A stretch of 64,000 nucleotides of DNA from CAIKBL01 sp964555355 (GCA_964555355.1 CAZKRY010000013.1:124001-188000), one strand, 5' to 3'; numbered from the stretch's first letter, positions 1 to 9,649 are shown. A program made the numbers and translations. Notes: generated from the sequence alone by a model not told the origin.

Positions 1-1077
1 CGCGCGCCGGAGGGCGCTGCGCGCGCGACAATCGAGGCTATTAATCGTTGCGCGGTCCCCGTGCTTGCACTCGATGTGCCCTCTGGTTTGATGGGCGATA
101 CCGGCTACGCCCCAGGTGCAGTAGTCGTCGCGAACGTCACCGTTACTTTTATCGCTTACAAACTCGGCTTGGTGACCGGCGGCGCGCGCGATTTTGTCGG
201 TGACCTCATCGTGGACGCGCTGGAAATCGATCCGGCGCTCATCAACGCAACGCCGCCCTCGGCGGAACTGGTGTGGTGGGACGGCGAGCGCGACGTGCTT
301 CCCGCGCGCCAACGTAGCGCGCATAAAGGGAATCACGGGCATGTCCTCTTGGTCGGCGGCGCGCCAGGCATGAGCGGTGCGATTCGGCTCGCCGCAGAGG
401 CTTGCCTGCGCGCAGGCGCGGGGCTGGTCAGTGTGGCCTGCGCGAGTGAACACGCCGGGCTTATCAATCTCGGACGACCGGAAATCATGGCGCATGCCGT
501 GACGACACCGGACGACTTGGCCCCATTATTAGCGCGCGCGACAGTGGTTGCGATTGGCCCGGGTTTAAGCCAAACGGCGTCGGCGACGGCGTTATGGTCC
601 GCCGTGCGGGATTGGCGCGGGCCGATGGTCGTGGATGCGGATGCATTGAACTTACTCGCCCACGATCCACAGACGCGCGAAAACTGGGTGTTGACGCCTC
701 ATCCAGGCGAGGCGGCTCGTTTGCTTGGCGGCGTTCGTACGCATGAAATCGCGCAAAATCGTTATACCGCCGCCGATCGGTTACGCCTTAAATGCGGTGG
801 CGCCGTGGTGCTGAAGGGCGCTGGTACCGTCATCGCCGCCGCCGACCGCACGGCGGTGCTCGCACAGGGCAACCCCGGCATGGCGGTTGGCGGGATGGGC
901 GACGTGCTCACCGGTATCATCGCCGCGCTACTCGCCCAAGGTGTGCCGCTCGCGCGGGCAGCCAGCGCGGGTGCCGCGTTACACGCCGCAGCGGGTGACG
1001 CTGCGGCCTCGATGGGCGAACGAGGTCTCCTCGCGAGCGACTTGTTGCCGGAACTGCGCCGCCTTGTGAATGCGTAA
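1..1077 (+). CDS. nnr: Bifunctional NAD(P)H-hydrate epimerase / ADP-dependent dehydratase, 5' truncated by window edge
   Basis: This enzyme repairs hydrated NADH and NADPH: the N-terminal YjeF domain epimerises them and the C-terminal ribokinase-like domain dehydrates them with ADP. The frame is open from base 1, and the codons before the first internal start encode the epimerase-type stretch PVLALDVPSGL, so the gene begins upstream; roughly the first 130-150 residues are missing. The dehydratase half shows GHVLLVGGAPGMSGA, VDADALNLLA, LTPHPGEAARLLG and the catalytic loop GNPGMAVGGMGDVLTG. It heads the yjeF-yjeE-amiC-mutL-miaA-hfq block typical of gammaproteobacteria, and its stop overlaps the tsaE start by one base. 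Identity is certain; only the 5' end is unknown. Confidence 0.96.
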   Translation, partial: RAPEGAARATIEAINRCAVPVLALDVPSGLMGDTGYAPGAVVVANVTVTFIAYKLGLVTGGARDFVGDLIVDALEIDPALINATPPSAELVWWDGERDVLPARQRSAHKGNHGHVLLVGGAPGMSGAIRLAAEACLRAGAGLVSVACASEHAGLINLGRPEIMAHAVTTPDDLAPLLARATVVAIGPGLSQTASATALWSAVRDWRGPMVVDADALNLLAHDPQTRENWVLTPHPGEAARLLGGVRTHEIAQNRYTAADRLRLKCGGAVVLKGAGTVIAAADRTAVLAQGNPGMAVGGMGDVLTGIIAALLAQGVPLARAASAGAALHAAAGDAAASMGERGLLASDLLPELRRLVNA

Positions 1078-1577
1078 TGTTGGCGGATGTTGAGCATACG
1101 TGGTGGCTAGACGCGGAGTCTGCAACGCTGGCGCTTGCCGGTGCGTTTGCGCGTGCGGCGAAACCTGGGCTTCTGATCGCACTAAGCGGCGAGCTTGGTG
1201 CCGGTAAGACGGTTTTCGCGCGCGGCTTCATCCGTGCGCTTGGCCATGCCGGTAACGTCAAGAGCCCGACCTTCACGTTAGTTGAAACTTACGATCTCGC
1301 TTGTGGCCAGCTGCATCACTTCGACTTATACCGTTTGCAGACTGCGAGCGAGCTGTACGGTCTCGGTTTCGATGACTACCTCGATGGCGCCGCGATTTGC
1401 TTGGTCGAATGGCCGGAACGAGGCGGTGTGGTCCTCACCGGCGCAGATCTATGGTTGACGTTGACGGTCGAGCCTCAAACCGCGCCATTTCATGGTCGCC
1501 GGCTGCGCGCGGCGGGCCGGGCGCCGCTCGGGACAGCAGTTATACAGCGGCTGATCGATGAGTTGGGCGCTGGATAG
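1077..1577 (+). CDS. tsaE: tRNA threonylcarbamoyladenosine biosynthesis ATPase TsaE (YjeE)
   Basis: TsaE is the P-loop ATPase that works with TsaB and TsaD to make the universal t6A37 modification of ANN-decoding tRNAs. The 166-residue product has the Walker A GELGAGKT, the family block SPTFTLVETYD, the HFDLYRL segment and LVEWPERG near the C terminus, and is close to the usual 150-165 residues. The ATG shares one base with the nnr stop, so the two genes are translationally coupled. TsaB and TsaD are not in the window. Confidence 0.96.
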   Translation: MLADVEHTWWLDAESATLALAGAFARAAKPGLLIALSGELGAGKTVFARGFIRALGHAGNVKSPTFTLVETYDLACGQLHHFDLYRLQTASELYGLGFDDYLDGAAICLVEWPERGGVVLTGADLWLTLTVEPQTAPFHGRRLRAAGRAPLGTAVIQRLIDELGAG

Positions 1578-1770
1578 CGGCGCCGAAATCTCGGGTCAGT
1601 GCCATGTTCTGGCCGAGACGCGGATGACGAATTGCTAGAAACTCTCTTACACAGCGCTCTCGTTCGCCTTTCTTATCAGAAAGATAGAGCGAGACTCAGG
1701 GATTAACTTGAAAGATCACAGTCGATCGCTAAGAATCTAGGGTATTTACTGAATACTAATCCCTATCCCT

Positions 1771-3150
1771 ATGGGGCGACTGGCATTTTGGATTTTGTTG
1801 CTGTGCACCTTCGGGGCCTCGGCCGCGCAGGTCGAGAACCTGCGTGTATGGCACGCGCCGGATCAGTCGCGCCTCGTTTTCGACCTCTCGGGCCCCACTT
1901 CATTTGACGTATTTGCCGTCGGCGGGCCGCATCGCGTGGTGGTCGATCTAAAAGTCGGCCCTAATTCCAAGCCGCTTGCGATGCCGCGCGAATTTCGTGC
2001 TCGGATTCTTGGTTTGCGCCAAGGCCGGCGCGATGCCGATACCTTGCGCGTGGTATTTGATTTATCACACGAAGTTTCTATTCGCCACGCGCTGTTAGCG
2101 CCGCATCCGCCGTATGGCCATCGTTTAGTGGTCGATTTGCTTGACCCGGAGGGTCCCGTCGCTTCGACGGCGGCACCGCCCGCGTCGGCGAGGCCGGCCC
2201 AATCGCCGCCTTCGGCCGCCCCCGTGGTGCAGGCATCTGCGTCGCGCGCACCGTCGGCCGCTAGCGACAATACGGAAACAACCACGAAGGTCACCTACAC
2301 CGGGCGTCAATACGTCATCGCGATCGACGCGGGCCACGGCGGTGAGGATGTCGGTGCCATTGGCCAGCGTGGCACCTACGAAAAGACTGTCGTGCTCGCG
2401 CTCGCGCGCGAGCTCGCGGCGCTGATTAACCAAGAACCCAATATGCGGGCAGTGTTGATCCGCGATGGTGACTACTACATTGGCTTACGTGATCGCATGG
2501 TGCGGGCGCGCAAACATCGTGCGGATCTTTTCGTGTCTGTACACGCCGATGCTTTTCACAACCGACGCGTGCGCGGGTCTTCGGTGTATGTGCTATCGCG
2601 TAACGGTGCGAGCAGCGAAGCCGCGCGATGGATCGCCGAACGTGAAAATGCGTCCGATTTAGCCGGCGGCGTTACGCTCGATGACAAAGACTCTCAGCTG
2701 CGTACGGTGCTGCTCGACATGTCGCAAACGGCTTCCATGCAAGCGAGTTTGGATGTCGCCGGCAATGTTCTGCAGGCACTGCATCGCGTAGGCGCCGTGC
2801 ATCGCCAGCAAGTGCAATCGGCGGGTTTCATGGTGTTGAAGTCGCCGGATATCCCGTCGTTGTTGGTCGAAACCGCGTTTATCTCCAATCCGGAAGAAGA
2901 GCGGCAACTGAAAGATCCGAAGTTTCGACGCAACGTGGCGAGCGCGATCCGCACCGGCATCAAGGCGTATTTTTCGAGCGTGTCGGAGCCGGGGCAGCGC
3001 ACGGCGCGGGCGCGCCAACACCGAGTGGAGCCCGGCGACACGCTCTCCGGGATCGCCGAACTTTATGACGTGCGGCCGCAACAAATTCTGGCGGCGAATA
3101 ACCGGCGCGACCAAGTGGTGCGGCTGGGCGAGATCCTGCGAATCCCGTAA
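1771..3150 (+). CDS. amiC: N-acetylmuramoyl-L-alanine amidase, AmiC type with AMIN and LysM domains
   Basis: This secreted zinc amidase cuts the peptide from MurNAc to split septal murein at division. The 459 residues begin with a signal peptide (MGRLAFWILLLCTFGASAAQ), followed by an AMIN domain (about 21-120), a Pro/Ala-rich linker, the Amidase_3 domain (about 185-400) and a C-terminal LysM repeat (about 415-459, HRVEPGDTLSGIAELY). Zinc ligands and the catalytic residue appear in IDAGHGG, SVHADAF and LVETAFISNPEE. The start is chosen because it gives an intact signal peptide; the ribosome site before it is weak. The 193 bases between tsaE and this gene hold no reading frame and probably carry its promoter. 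A C-terminal LysM is as in Pseudomonas AmiB-like proteins. Confidence 0.94.
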   Translation: MGRLAFWILLLCTFGASAAQVENLRVWHAPDQSRLVFDLSGPTSFDVFAVGGPHRVVVDLKVGPNSKPLAMPREFRARILGLRQGRRDADTLRVVFDLSHEVSIRHALLAPHPPYGHRLVVDLLDPEGPVASTAAPPASARPAQSPPSAAPVVQASASRAPSAASDNTETTTKVTYTGRQYVIAIDAGHGGEDVGAIGQRGTYEKTVVLALARELAALINQEPNMRAVLIRDGDYYIGLRDRMVRARKHRADLFVSVHADAFHNRRVRGSSVYVLSRNGASSEAARWIAERENASDLAGGVTLDDKDSQLRTVLLDMSQTASMQASLDVAGNVLQALHRVGAVHRQQVQSAGFMVLKSPDIPSLLVETAFISNPEEERQLKDPKFRRNVASAIRTGIKAYFSSVSEPGQRTARARQHRVEPGDTLSGIAELYDVRPQQILAANNRRDQVVRLGEILRIP

Positions 3151-3175
3151 TTCACGGCCCTGTTACACTGCCCGC

Positions 3176-4810
3176 ATGCAACCCGTGCGGCGCCCGATCA
3201 AACCGCTGTCCGACCCGCTGATCAATCAGATTGCCGCGGGCGAAGTTGTCGAACGACCGTCCTCCATCGTCAAAGAACTGGTCGAGAACAGCCTCGACGC
3301 CGGCGCTCGCACGATCAAGGTCGAAGTCCGCAATGGCGGCATCGATTTTTTGGCGGTCGATGACGACGGCGACGGCATACCGTGCGATGAATTGCCGCTT
3401 GCATTGACGCGCCACTGCACCAGCAAATTAACGAATGCGGATGAGCTGCACGCGATTGTGTCGTTGGGTTTTCGCGGCGAAGCGTTGGCGAGCATCGGCG
3501 CGGTAGCGGAACTCAGTCTAACTTCGCGGGTCGCGGACGTGCCGCATGGTTTTGTCATTGAGGCGCGACCCTCGCGCGGTGTTGGTGACCCAAAACCCGC
3601 GCAGCGCGCGCGCGGCACACGTGTCGAAGTGCGCGATCTTTTCGCGACCATTCCCGCGCGTCGCAAGTTTCTCCGGCGCGCGGCAACGGAGATGCTTGCA
3701 CTTCAACAACTGCTACGCGGACTCGCGTTTTGCGTGCCGGCGGTATCCTTTGAATTGCACGCCGAGCAACGCCGGCTCTGGTTTGCGCCGGCGGCGCTCG
3801 ATGCGCGGGCCAACGCACAGCGCTGGCGGACGCTCTTTGGCGCGGAGTTCGCGCGCACCGCGCGATATTTCGATTTGACGCAAGACGGCCTACGTGTCTA
3901 CGGCTGGCTCGCACCGGCGGATGCCTCGCGCAGTCAGGCGGATCTCCAATATTTAGCGGTGAATGGTCGTTTGGTGAAGGATCGCCAGTTATTGCATGCG
4001 ATTCGCACGGCCTACGCTGAAGCGTTGCCCGCGGGGCGCTTTGCCGCTTTCGCGGTCCATCTCGAACTCCCACCCGCCGACGTTGATGTCAACGTGCACC
4101 CGAGTAAAACGGAAGTTCGCTTTCGCCGCGTGCGGGACGTGCACGACGTGGTGCACGCCGCCGCGCGTTACGCGCTTGACGAAACCTCGGCGGACAGCAA
4201 GCCGACAATGCACCTGCCCGCGAGCGAAATTCGTGAGGGATATCCGCGTGCACGAGATACCTATCGATTCTCACCCACCCGTGTGCCGGACCCAGCGCCG
4301 AATAACGCCGCGCACGGGACGTCGAACACCTTACTGGCCGGACGCTATTTGGTTGTCGAGACGGCGGGTGGCGCGCTTACGATCACGGATATTCTAGGTG
4401 TCGTTGGCGCGATAACCGAATTACCAGAGGCGGCTACGCTAACGCGGCCTCTCGTGTTACCCGAGCGATTTACCGTGACTGACGCGACATTCGAACCATT
4501 GCTTCGTCGCGCCGCCGAGTGGGGTTTCTGCTTCACGTCAATCGCAACCGCGACCTGGGTGTTGCGCGGCGTCCCGGTCCTGTTGCCGACACTTTCGACG
4601 GCTCAGTTGGTCGCGGCGGTCCGTGCCAGTGGCGCGGAATTAAACCATTTGGTTCGCGCGAGTGCCGCGGCGCTTAAAATGCCGGCCGATGCCGCCGCAC
4701 GCACCGGTTGGTTAGCAGAATGGTCGCGCGCGCTCAGCGCACACGGCATCGAGCTCGCGCGCTTTACACGCGTGCTGTCCTGCGCTGACATCGCCGCGCT
4801 TTTTAAGTAG
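3176..4810 (+). CDS. mutL: DNA mismatch repair protein MutL
   Basis: MutL links mismatch recognition by MutS to strand incision. The 544-residue protein carries the GHKL ATPase motifs (KELVENSLDAGA, AVDDDGDGI, SLGFRGEALASIGAV, RGTRVEVRDLFATIPARRKF) in residues 1-330, a variable linker, and a C-terminal dimerisation domain. The C-terminal domain has GRYLVVETAGGALTITDILG where endonuclease-type MutL proteins have a DQHA motif, so this is an E. coli-like form expected to use MutH; mutH is not in the window. I chose ATG 3176 over an in-frame start at 3065 because the family begins at the IKPLSDPLINQIAAGEVV block and the earlier start would overlap amiC. It is shorter than E. coli MutL (615) mainly in the linker. 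Confidence 0.95.
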   Translation: MQPVRRPIKPLSDPLINQIAAGEVVERPSSIVKELVENSLDAGARTIKVEVRNGGIDFLAVDDDGDGIPCDELPLALTRHCTSKLTNADELHAIVSLGFRGEALASIGAVAELSLTSRVADVPHGFVIEARPSRGVGDPKPAQRARGTRVEVRDLFATIPARRKFLRRAATEMLALQQLLRGLAFCVPAVSFELHAEQRRLWFAPAALDARANAQRWRTLFGAEFARTARYFDLTQDGLRVYGWLAPADASRSQADLQYLAVNGRLVKDRQLLHAIRTAYAEALPAGRFAAFAVHLELPPADVDVNVHPSKTEVRFRRVRDVHDVVHAAARYALDETSADSKPTMHLPASEIREGYPRARDTYRFSPTRVPDPAPNNAAHGTSNTLLAGRYLVVETAGGALTITDILGVVGAITELPEAATLTRPLVLPERFTVTDATFEPLLRRAAEWGFCFTSIATATWVLRGVPVLLPTLSTAQLVAAVRASGAELNHLVRASAAALKMPADAAARTGWLAEWSRALSAHGIELARFTRVLSCADIAALFK

Positions 4811-4814
4811 CGCA

Positions 4815-5789
4815 ATGACCGAGCGCGCGCCGCCGATAATTTTTTTGATGGGTCCGACAGGTGCCGGTAAATCCGCGCTCGCGCTCGCGCTCGCGCAAAA
4901 GTTTCCGCTCGATATTGTGAATGTCGATTCGGCACAGGTTTATCGGGGGCTCGATATCGGCACGGCCAAGCCCGATCCCGGCGAGCGAGCCGCCGTAGCG
5001 CATCACTTGTTGGATATCTGCGATCCGGCGGAAAGTTATTCGGCGGCGCGCTTTCGTGCGGACGCACTAAGCGCCATCGGCTCCATCCATGCCGCCGGTC
5101 GCATCCCGATACTAGTGGGCGGTACGGGTCTGTACTTCAGAGCGCTCGAACGCGGATTGGCGCCGTTGCCCGCGGCCGATCCCGGCTTACGCCAATTCTT
5201 ACAAGCGGAACTCGCGATGCATGGCCCTGTGGCTTTGCATGAGACGCTGCGCGCGGTCGATCCGGTGAGCGCGGCGCGTATTCATCCGCACGATCCGCAG
5301 CGCTTGCTGCGCGCGCTCGAAATTTATCGCCAAACGGGCCAAACCATGTCGGACTATTTGGCGGGACACGCGCACACCGTGCTCCCATTTCCGACGCTAC
5401 GCTGGGTTCTTGCACCGTCGCAGCGCGCAGGCCTACACACCAACCTCGCGCGGCGATTCGAGATGATGCTGGCGCGGGGTTTCGTCAACGAAGTGCTGAT
5501 GCTGAAGCAGCGGGCGGATTTAAGTCGGACGCTACCTGCCTTACGCGCAGTCGGGTATCGCGCAGTGTGGCGATATCTGGACGGGGAACTCGGCCACGCC
5601 GAGATGGTCGAATCGTCAGTCGCGGCGACCCGCCAATTGGCCAAGCGCCAACTGACTTGGTTTCGCGCTGCGGAGGATGTGACGTGGTGGGACAGCGAGG
5701 CGTCGAACTTGCGGGCTAAGGCAATGGTCGCGCTGGCGGCGTTTTTGGACTCCTGGGCAGGGATCCGCGCTTACGAAAGGAATACATAA
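4815..5789 (+). CDS. miaA: tRNA dimethylallyltransferase
   Basis: MiaA transfers the dimethylallyl group from DMAPP to N6 of adenosine 37 in UNN-decoding tRNAs. The 324-residue protein has the P-loop FLMGPTGAGKSALALALAQ, the substrate block VNVDSAQVYRGLDIGTAKP, DICDPAESYSAARF and the VGGTGLYFRALERG segment, all in the expected order. It starts four bases after the mutL stop and is followed by hfq, the usual gammaproteobacterial order. The C-terminal end is intact. Confidence 0.97.
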   Translation: MTERAPPIIFLMGPTGAGKSALALALAQKFPLDIVNVDSAQVYRGLDIGTAKPDPGERAAVAHHLLDICDPAESYSAARFRADALSAIGSIHAAGRIPILVGGTGLYFRALERGLAPLPAADPGLRQFLQAELAMHGPVALHETLRAVDPVSAARIHPHDPQRLLRALEIYRQTGQTMSDYLAGHAHTVLPFPTLRWVLAPSQRAGLHTNLARRFEMMLARGFVNEVLMLKQRADLSRTLPALRAVGYRAVWRYLDGELGHAEMVESSVAATRQLAKRQLTWFRAAEDVTWWDSEASNLRAKAMVALAAFLDSWAGIRAYERNT

Positions 5790-6006
5790 CCACCGCGCCA
5801 CCCGGTTGATTTGTCGATTATACTTGCCACCATCGGTGCCAAATCGCGCCCAAGAGCTTGTCTTGCGCGCGAGGAAACGATGAATGTTGTGCCTATACGG
5901 CCGCTGAGTCTGCGGTGGCCGGCTGAGACTAACCGACAGCCGGGTATGAGGGGGTTCCAAGTTTGGCGTAAGACTCTAGGCCACAATAAAAAACAAGGAG
6001 AATTCA

Positions 6007-6252
6007 ATGAGTAAAGGGCAATCTTTGCAAGAGCCTTATCTCAATGCTTTGCGGAAGGAACGGATCCCCGTTTCGATTTACCTGGTGAACGGAATCAAGC
6101 TTCAGGGACAGATCGAGTCTTTCGATCAATTCGTCATTCTGCTGAAAAATTCGGTCAGCCAAATGGTGTACAAGCACGCAATTTCCACCGTTGTGCCGGC
6201 GCGCAACGTTAAGTTGCCGCGCGCCGATGGCGAGCCTGAGGACGAGGAATAA
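6007..6252 (+). CDS. hfq: RNA chaperone Hfq
   Basis: Hfq is the hexameric Sm-like protein that pairs small RNAs with mRNAs. The 81 residues contain Sm1 (VSIYLVNGIKLQGQIESFDQ) and Sm2 (MVYKHAISTVVP) and a short acidic C-terminal tail. A strong ribosome site (AAGGAGA) precedes ATG 6007. The 217 bases after miaA have no supported gene and probably contain hfq promoters; in relatives hfq is transcribed both from upstream genes and from its own promoters, but I could not identify a convincing -35/-10 pair. Confidence 0.98.
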   Translation: MSKGQSLQEPYLNALRKERIPVSIYLVNGIKLQGQIESFDQFVILLKNSVSQMVYKHAISTVVPARNVKLPRADGEPEDEE

Positions 6253-6275
6253 ATCCGTGACTGAGCACGTCGCGC

Positions 6276-7544
6276 TTGCTTGAACGGCCCACCGGCGGCG
6301 AGCGCGCGGTTCTCGTCAATGTCGAATTACCGCCGCCGGCATCCGCGGTAGACCCGGCGGAATTCGCCGAGCTTGCGACGTCGGCGGGGGTGCTCCCGAC
6401 CGCGACGATCGGCGCCCGTCGCGACAAACCCGACGCCAAATACTTTGTCGGTGAAGGCAAAGCCAACGAAATCAAAGCCGCCGTCGAAGCGCAGCAGGCG
6501 GACGTGGTTCTTTTCGATCGAGGCTTAAGCCCAGCGCAGGAACGCAATCTCGAACGTTTAATCGGTTGTCGCGTGCTCGATCGAACAGGTGTCATTCTCG
6601 ATATCTTCGCGCAGCGCGCTCGTTCTTTCGAAGGCAAGCTGCAAGTCGAAATGGCGCAGCTGACGCATCTTTCAACCCGCCTGATCCGTGGTTGGACGCA
6701 TTTGGAACGTCAGCGCGGCGGTATCGGCTTGCGCGGCCCGGGCGAAACGCAGTTGGAAACCGATCGGCGCTTGATCGGAAAACGCATCAAACAATTAACA
6801 GAACGTCTCGCCAAAGTGCGTCGGCAACGCGCGCAAGGCACACGGGCACGCAAGCGCGCGGCGTTATCGACGGTGGCGTTGGTGGGCTACACCAACGCGG
6901 GCAAATCGACGCTGTTCAATCGCCTGACCGCAAGCGAAGCGTATGCCGCCGATCTTTTATTCGCCACCCTCGATACCACGTTACGCCGGATGAACGTGCC
7001 GGGTGAACATCCTGTCTTACTAAGCGATACCGTCGGTTTTATTCGCGATCTACCTCCTGAGCTCATCGCGGCGTTTCAAGCGACACTCGACGAAACCAAA
7101 GACGCCACGCTTTTGCTGCATGTGGTGGACGCGAGTGCGCAGGACGCCGCGGAGCGCGCGGACGAAGTGCGCGCGGTGTTGGCGCGTATCGGCGCCGAGG
7201 CGACGCCGCTGATTGAGGTTTACAACAAAATTGATAAACGAAATGACGGCGGCCCGCGCGTAGAACTTGGTGCGGATGGCTTAGCCGTGCGAGTATTTTT
7301 GTCCGCCGCGACTGGCGAAGGAATCGAGCAACTCAAGCAAGCGATTTCGCAGCATCTCGATCTCGTCAAAACCCGCCAATGGGTTGAATTGCCACCGCAT
7401 GCAGGCCGCCTGCGGGCACGCCTTTATCAGGAAGGGGCAGTGCTCGCCGAAGAGCTGCGCGAGGACGGCGGATGGGCGTTGGAAGTGACTGTCAGCGATG
7501 TGCGCTGGGCCCATTTGCTCGCCGCATCGGAGATTCCGCGTTGA
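6276..7544 (+). CDS. hflX: Ribosome-splitting GTPase HflX
   Basis: HflX is a GTPase that dissociates stalled ribosomes and contributes to heat-stress recovery. The 422-residue protein has the N-terminal HflX domain (YFVGEGKANEIKA, LSPAQERNLERLIGCRVLDR), the glycine-rich linker GGIGLRGPGETQLETDRR, and the GTPase motifs G1 GYTNAGKST, G3 DTVGFIRDLP and G4 NKID. The start is TTG at 6276: the frame is closed upstream at 6258-6260, the only other upstream candidate is CTG 6261, and the family begins at the (F)ERPEGGERAVLV block. It lies 23 bases after hfq and is probably cotranscribed. Confidence 0.95.
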   Translation: MLERPTGGERAVLVNVELPPPASAVDPAEFAELATSAGVLPTATIGARRDKPDAKYFVGEGKANEIKAAVEAQQADVVLFDRGLSPAQERNLERLIGCRVLDRTGVILDIFAQRARSFEGKLQVEMAQLTHLSTRLIRGWTHLERQRGGIGLRGPGETQLETDRRLIGKRIKQLTERLAKVRRQRAQGTRARKRAALSTVALVGYTNAGKSTLFNRLTASEAYAADLLFATLDTTLRRMNVPGEHPVLLSDTVGFIRDLPPELIAAFQATLDETKDATLLLHVVDASAQDAAERADEVRAVLARIGAEATPLIEVYNKIDKRNDGGPRVELGADGLAVRVFLSAATGEGIEQLKQAISQHLDLVKTRQWVELPPHAGRLRARLYQEGAVLAEELREDGGWALEVTVSDVRWAHLLAASEIPR

Positions 7545-7611
7545 AGTGGTGGGGGATGCACCCTACAATCGGCCGCCGGTCAGCCTCCTGGAACAAAGAC
7601 GAGAAAGATTA

Positions 7612-8772
7612 ATGGGTTGGAACGAACCAAACGAGAATAACCGCGATCCGTGGGGTGGACGGCGCAACGATCAAGGCCCGCCGGACCTCGACGAGGTAGT
7701 GCGTAAGCTCCAAGACAAATTGGGCGGCCTATTTGGTCGTAAGCCAAGTGGCGGCGGCGGAAGCACGCGTAGCGCGGAGCCACCGGCATCTACGTGGGTC
7801 ATCGCGCTGATCGTGTTGGTCGCGCTGTTGGGTTATGAAATGTTCTGGCGGATCGACTCGGCCGAACGCGGCGTGGTGCTACGGTTTGGTAAATACGTAA
7901 CGACGTTAATGCCGGGACCGCATTTCCGCTTCCCACGGCCGATCGAAAAAGTCGTCAAGGTCAATATCGAACAGATCCGCGGTTTTACCGTCAACGCCAG
8001 CATGTTGACCAAGGATGAAAACATCGCGAATTTGGAACTCGCCGTGCAGTACCGGATCAAGGATGTCGCGAGTTACCTCCTGAAAATCGCCGACCCGGAC
8101 GCAAGTGTGCAACGCGCGGCGGAATCCGCCATTCGCGAAACCATCGGGCGCAACGGATTTGATTTTGTCATCAATGAAGGCCGCGCACAGGTCGCCGCCG
8201 ATGCCGGCAAGCTTGCGCAAGAAATGCTCGATACTTACCAAAGCGGCATCGAAATCACGAGCGTCAACATGTTGAACGCCACCGCGCCGGAAGAGGTTAA
8301 ATCGGCGTTCGACGATGCCATCAAGTCGCGCGAAGACAAACAGCGCAAAATCAATGAAGCGGAAGCCTACCGCAACGAAGTCGTCGAACGCGCGCAAGGA
8401 GAGGCCGCGCGTATCGGACTCGAAGCGGAAGCCTACAAGAAACGCGTGGTGGCGCAGGCCGAAGGTGAAGCACAACGCTTCGAGCAACTGGTGGCGGCCT
8501 ACGAGAAAGCGCCGGAAGTGACCCGCCAACGCCTTTATCTGGAAACCATGGAAAGCGTGTTCGCCGCGAGCAAAAAAGTTATTACCGAAGGCAATTCGGG
8601 CAATAACATTACCTATTTGCCGCTCGATAAATTAACCGAACGCGCCCAGGTGGCGGAGCCTGAACTCGCCGCCCCGGCGGAAGGGACGGTGGTCGATCCT
8701 GACCAATACGCATCGCCCGTCGAAGCGGGCCCACGCGCGCGTGACGCCAGCAGACTGCGAGGGACGCGCTAA
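7612..8772 (+). CDS. hflK: FtsH modulator HflK (SPFH family membrane protein)
   Basis: HflK forms, with HflC, the periplasmic SPFH cage that encloses and regulates the FtsH protease. The 386-residue protein begins with a hydrophilic, Gly-rich leader (MGWNEPNENNRDPWGG), then one transmembrane helix (about 60-82), the SPFH/band 7 domain from VVLRFGKYVTTLMPGPHFRF and a long helical region rich in EAxAYKK-type repeats. ATG 7612 is chosen over an in-frame start at 7498 because it gives the conserved MxWNEP N terminus and follows GAGAAAG. The stop overlaps hflC by one base. Confidence 0.96.
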   Translation: MGWNEPNENNRDPWGGRRNDQGPPDLDEVVRKLQDKLGGLFGRKPSGGGGSTRSAEPPASTWVIALIVLVALLGYEMFWRIDSAERGVVLRFGKYVTTLMPGPHFRFPRPIEKVVKVNIEQIRGFTVNASMLTKDENIANLELAVQYRIKDVASYLLKIADPDASVQRAAESAIRETIGRNGFDFVINEGRAQVAADAGKLAQEMLDTYQSGIEITSVNMLNATAPEEVKSAFDDAIKSREDKQRKINEAEAYRNEVVERAQGEAARIGLEAEAYKKRVVAQAEGEAQRFEQLVAAYEKAPEVTRQRLYLETMESVFAASKKVITEGNSGNNITYLPLDKLTERAQVAEPELAAPAEGTVVDPDQYASPVEAGPRARDASRLRGTR

Positions 8773-9629
8773 TGATTGCTCGGATCCTTATCCCGCTCGT
8801 ACTGATTATTGCCGGGGTCAGCCTCAGCATGTTCCGCGTGTTCGAACAAGAACGCGTCATATTGTTTCAACTCGGCGAAATCAAACGTGCCGAATACGTG
8901 CCAGGGCTTTATTTCCTCGTGCCGTTTTATCAAAACGTGTTGAAGTTCGACGGGCGCTTGCAGACGTTGGAAGCGGAACCGCAACGCTTTTTGACCGGCG
9001 AAAAGAAGGACGTCATCGTCGATTCGTTCGTGCGCTGGAAGATTAAAGACGTTGTGCGGTTCTACTTGGCGACCGGCGGCGATCCGCGTCGCGCGCAAAT
9101 CCTCGTCTATCAAAAAGTCAATGACGGCCTGCGCAATGAGTTCGGCAAACGCACGTTGCAAGAAGTGGTGGCTGGGGATCGTGGTTCAATCCGCGGGATT
9201 GTCACCGGCACCAAGGATCTTGGCGAAGAACTTGGGATCGAAATCGTCGATGTGCGATTGAAACGAATTGACCTGCCGACCGAAGTGAACAGCTCCGTGT
9301 ATGAACGCATGCGCTCGGAACGTTCGCGTGTCGCGCGCCAGAACCGCGCAAGCGGCGAGCGGGAAGCGACCACCATCCGCGCGGATGCCGATAGCGCGCG
9401 CTCGGTCATTGCCGCCGAAGCTTACCGCGATGCCGAGGTGCTACGCGGTCAGGGGGACGCCACGGCGGCGGCGATCTACGCCCGAGCCTACGGTCGTAAC
9501 CCGGAGTTTTATGCGTTCCACCGCAGCCTCAGTGCATACCGCGAGAGTTTTCAAAATCAACAAGACATCATGTTGTTGAAGCCGGATTCCGACTTCTTCA
9601 AGTATTTCAACGCGCCGGCGCCGCGCTAA
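8772..9629 (+). CDS. hflC: FtsH modulator HflC (SPFH family membrane protein)
   Basis: HflC is the partner of HflK in the inner-membrane complex that controls FtsH. The 285 residues have an N-terminal membrane anchor (RILIPLVLIIAGVSLSMFRV), the SPFH domain (ERVILFQLGEIKRAEYVPGL onward) and the characteristic GREATTIRADADSARSVIAAE-like helix followed by AEVLRGQGDATAAAIYA. The ATG overlaps the hflK stop. Family, order and length all agree with E. coli hflC, and nothing is unusual. Confidence 0.96.
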   Translation: MIARILIPLVLIIAGVSLSMFRVFEQERVILFQLGEIKRAEYVPGLYFLVPFYQNVLKFDGRLQTLEAEPQRFLTGEKKDVIVDSFVRWKIKDVVRFYLATGGDPRRAQILVYQKVNDGLRNEFGKRTLQEVVAGDRGSIRGIVTGTKDLGEELGIEIVDVRLKRIDLPTEVNSSVYERMRSERSRVARQNRASGEREATTIRADADSARSVIAAEAYRDAEVLRGQGDATAAAIYARAYGRNPEFYAFHRSLSAYRESFQNQQDIMLLKPDSDFFKYFNAPAPR

Positions 9630-9649
9630 CCAAGCGCGACAGTATCTTC

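Noticed and set aside
5819..5824. TATACT as a -10 box for hfq
   Set aside because: No acceptable -35 hexamer is found at 16-18 bases upstream, so the promoter was not called.
7906..8529. 207-codon - strand frame opposite hflK
   Set aside because: It mirrors the SPFH coding sequence and has no independent support.
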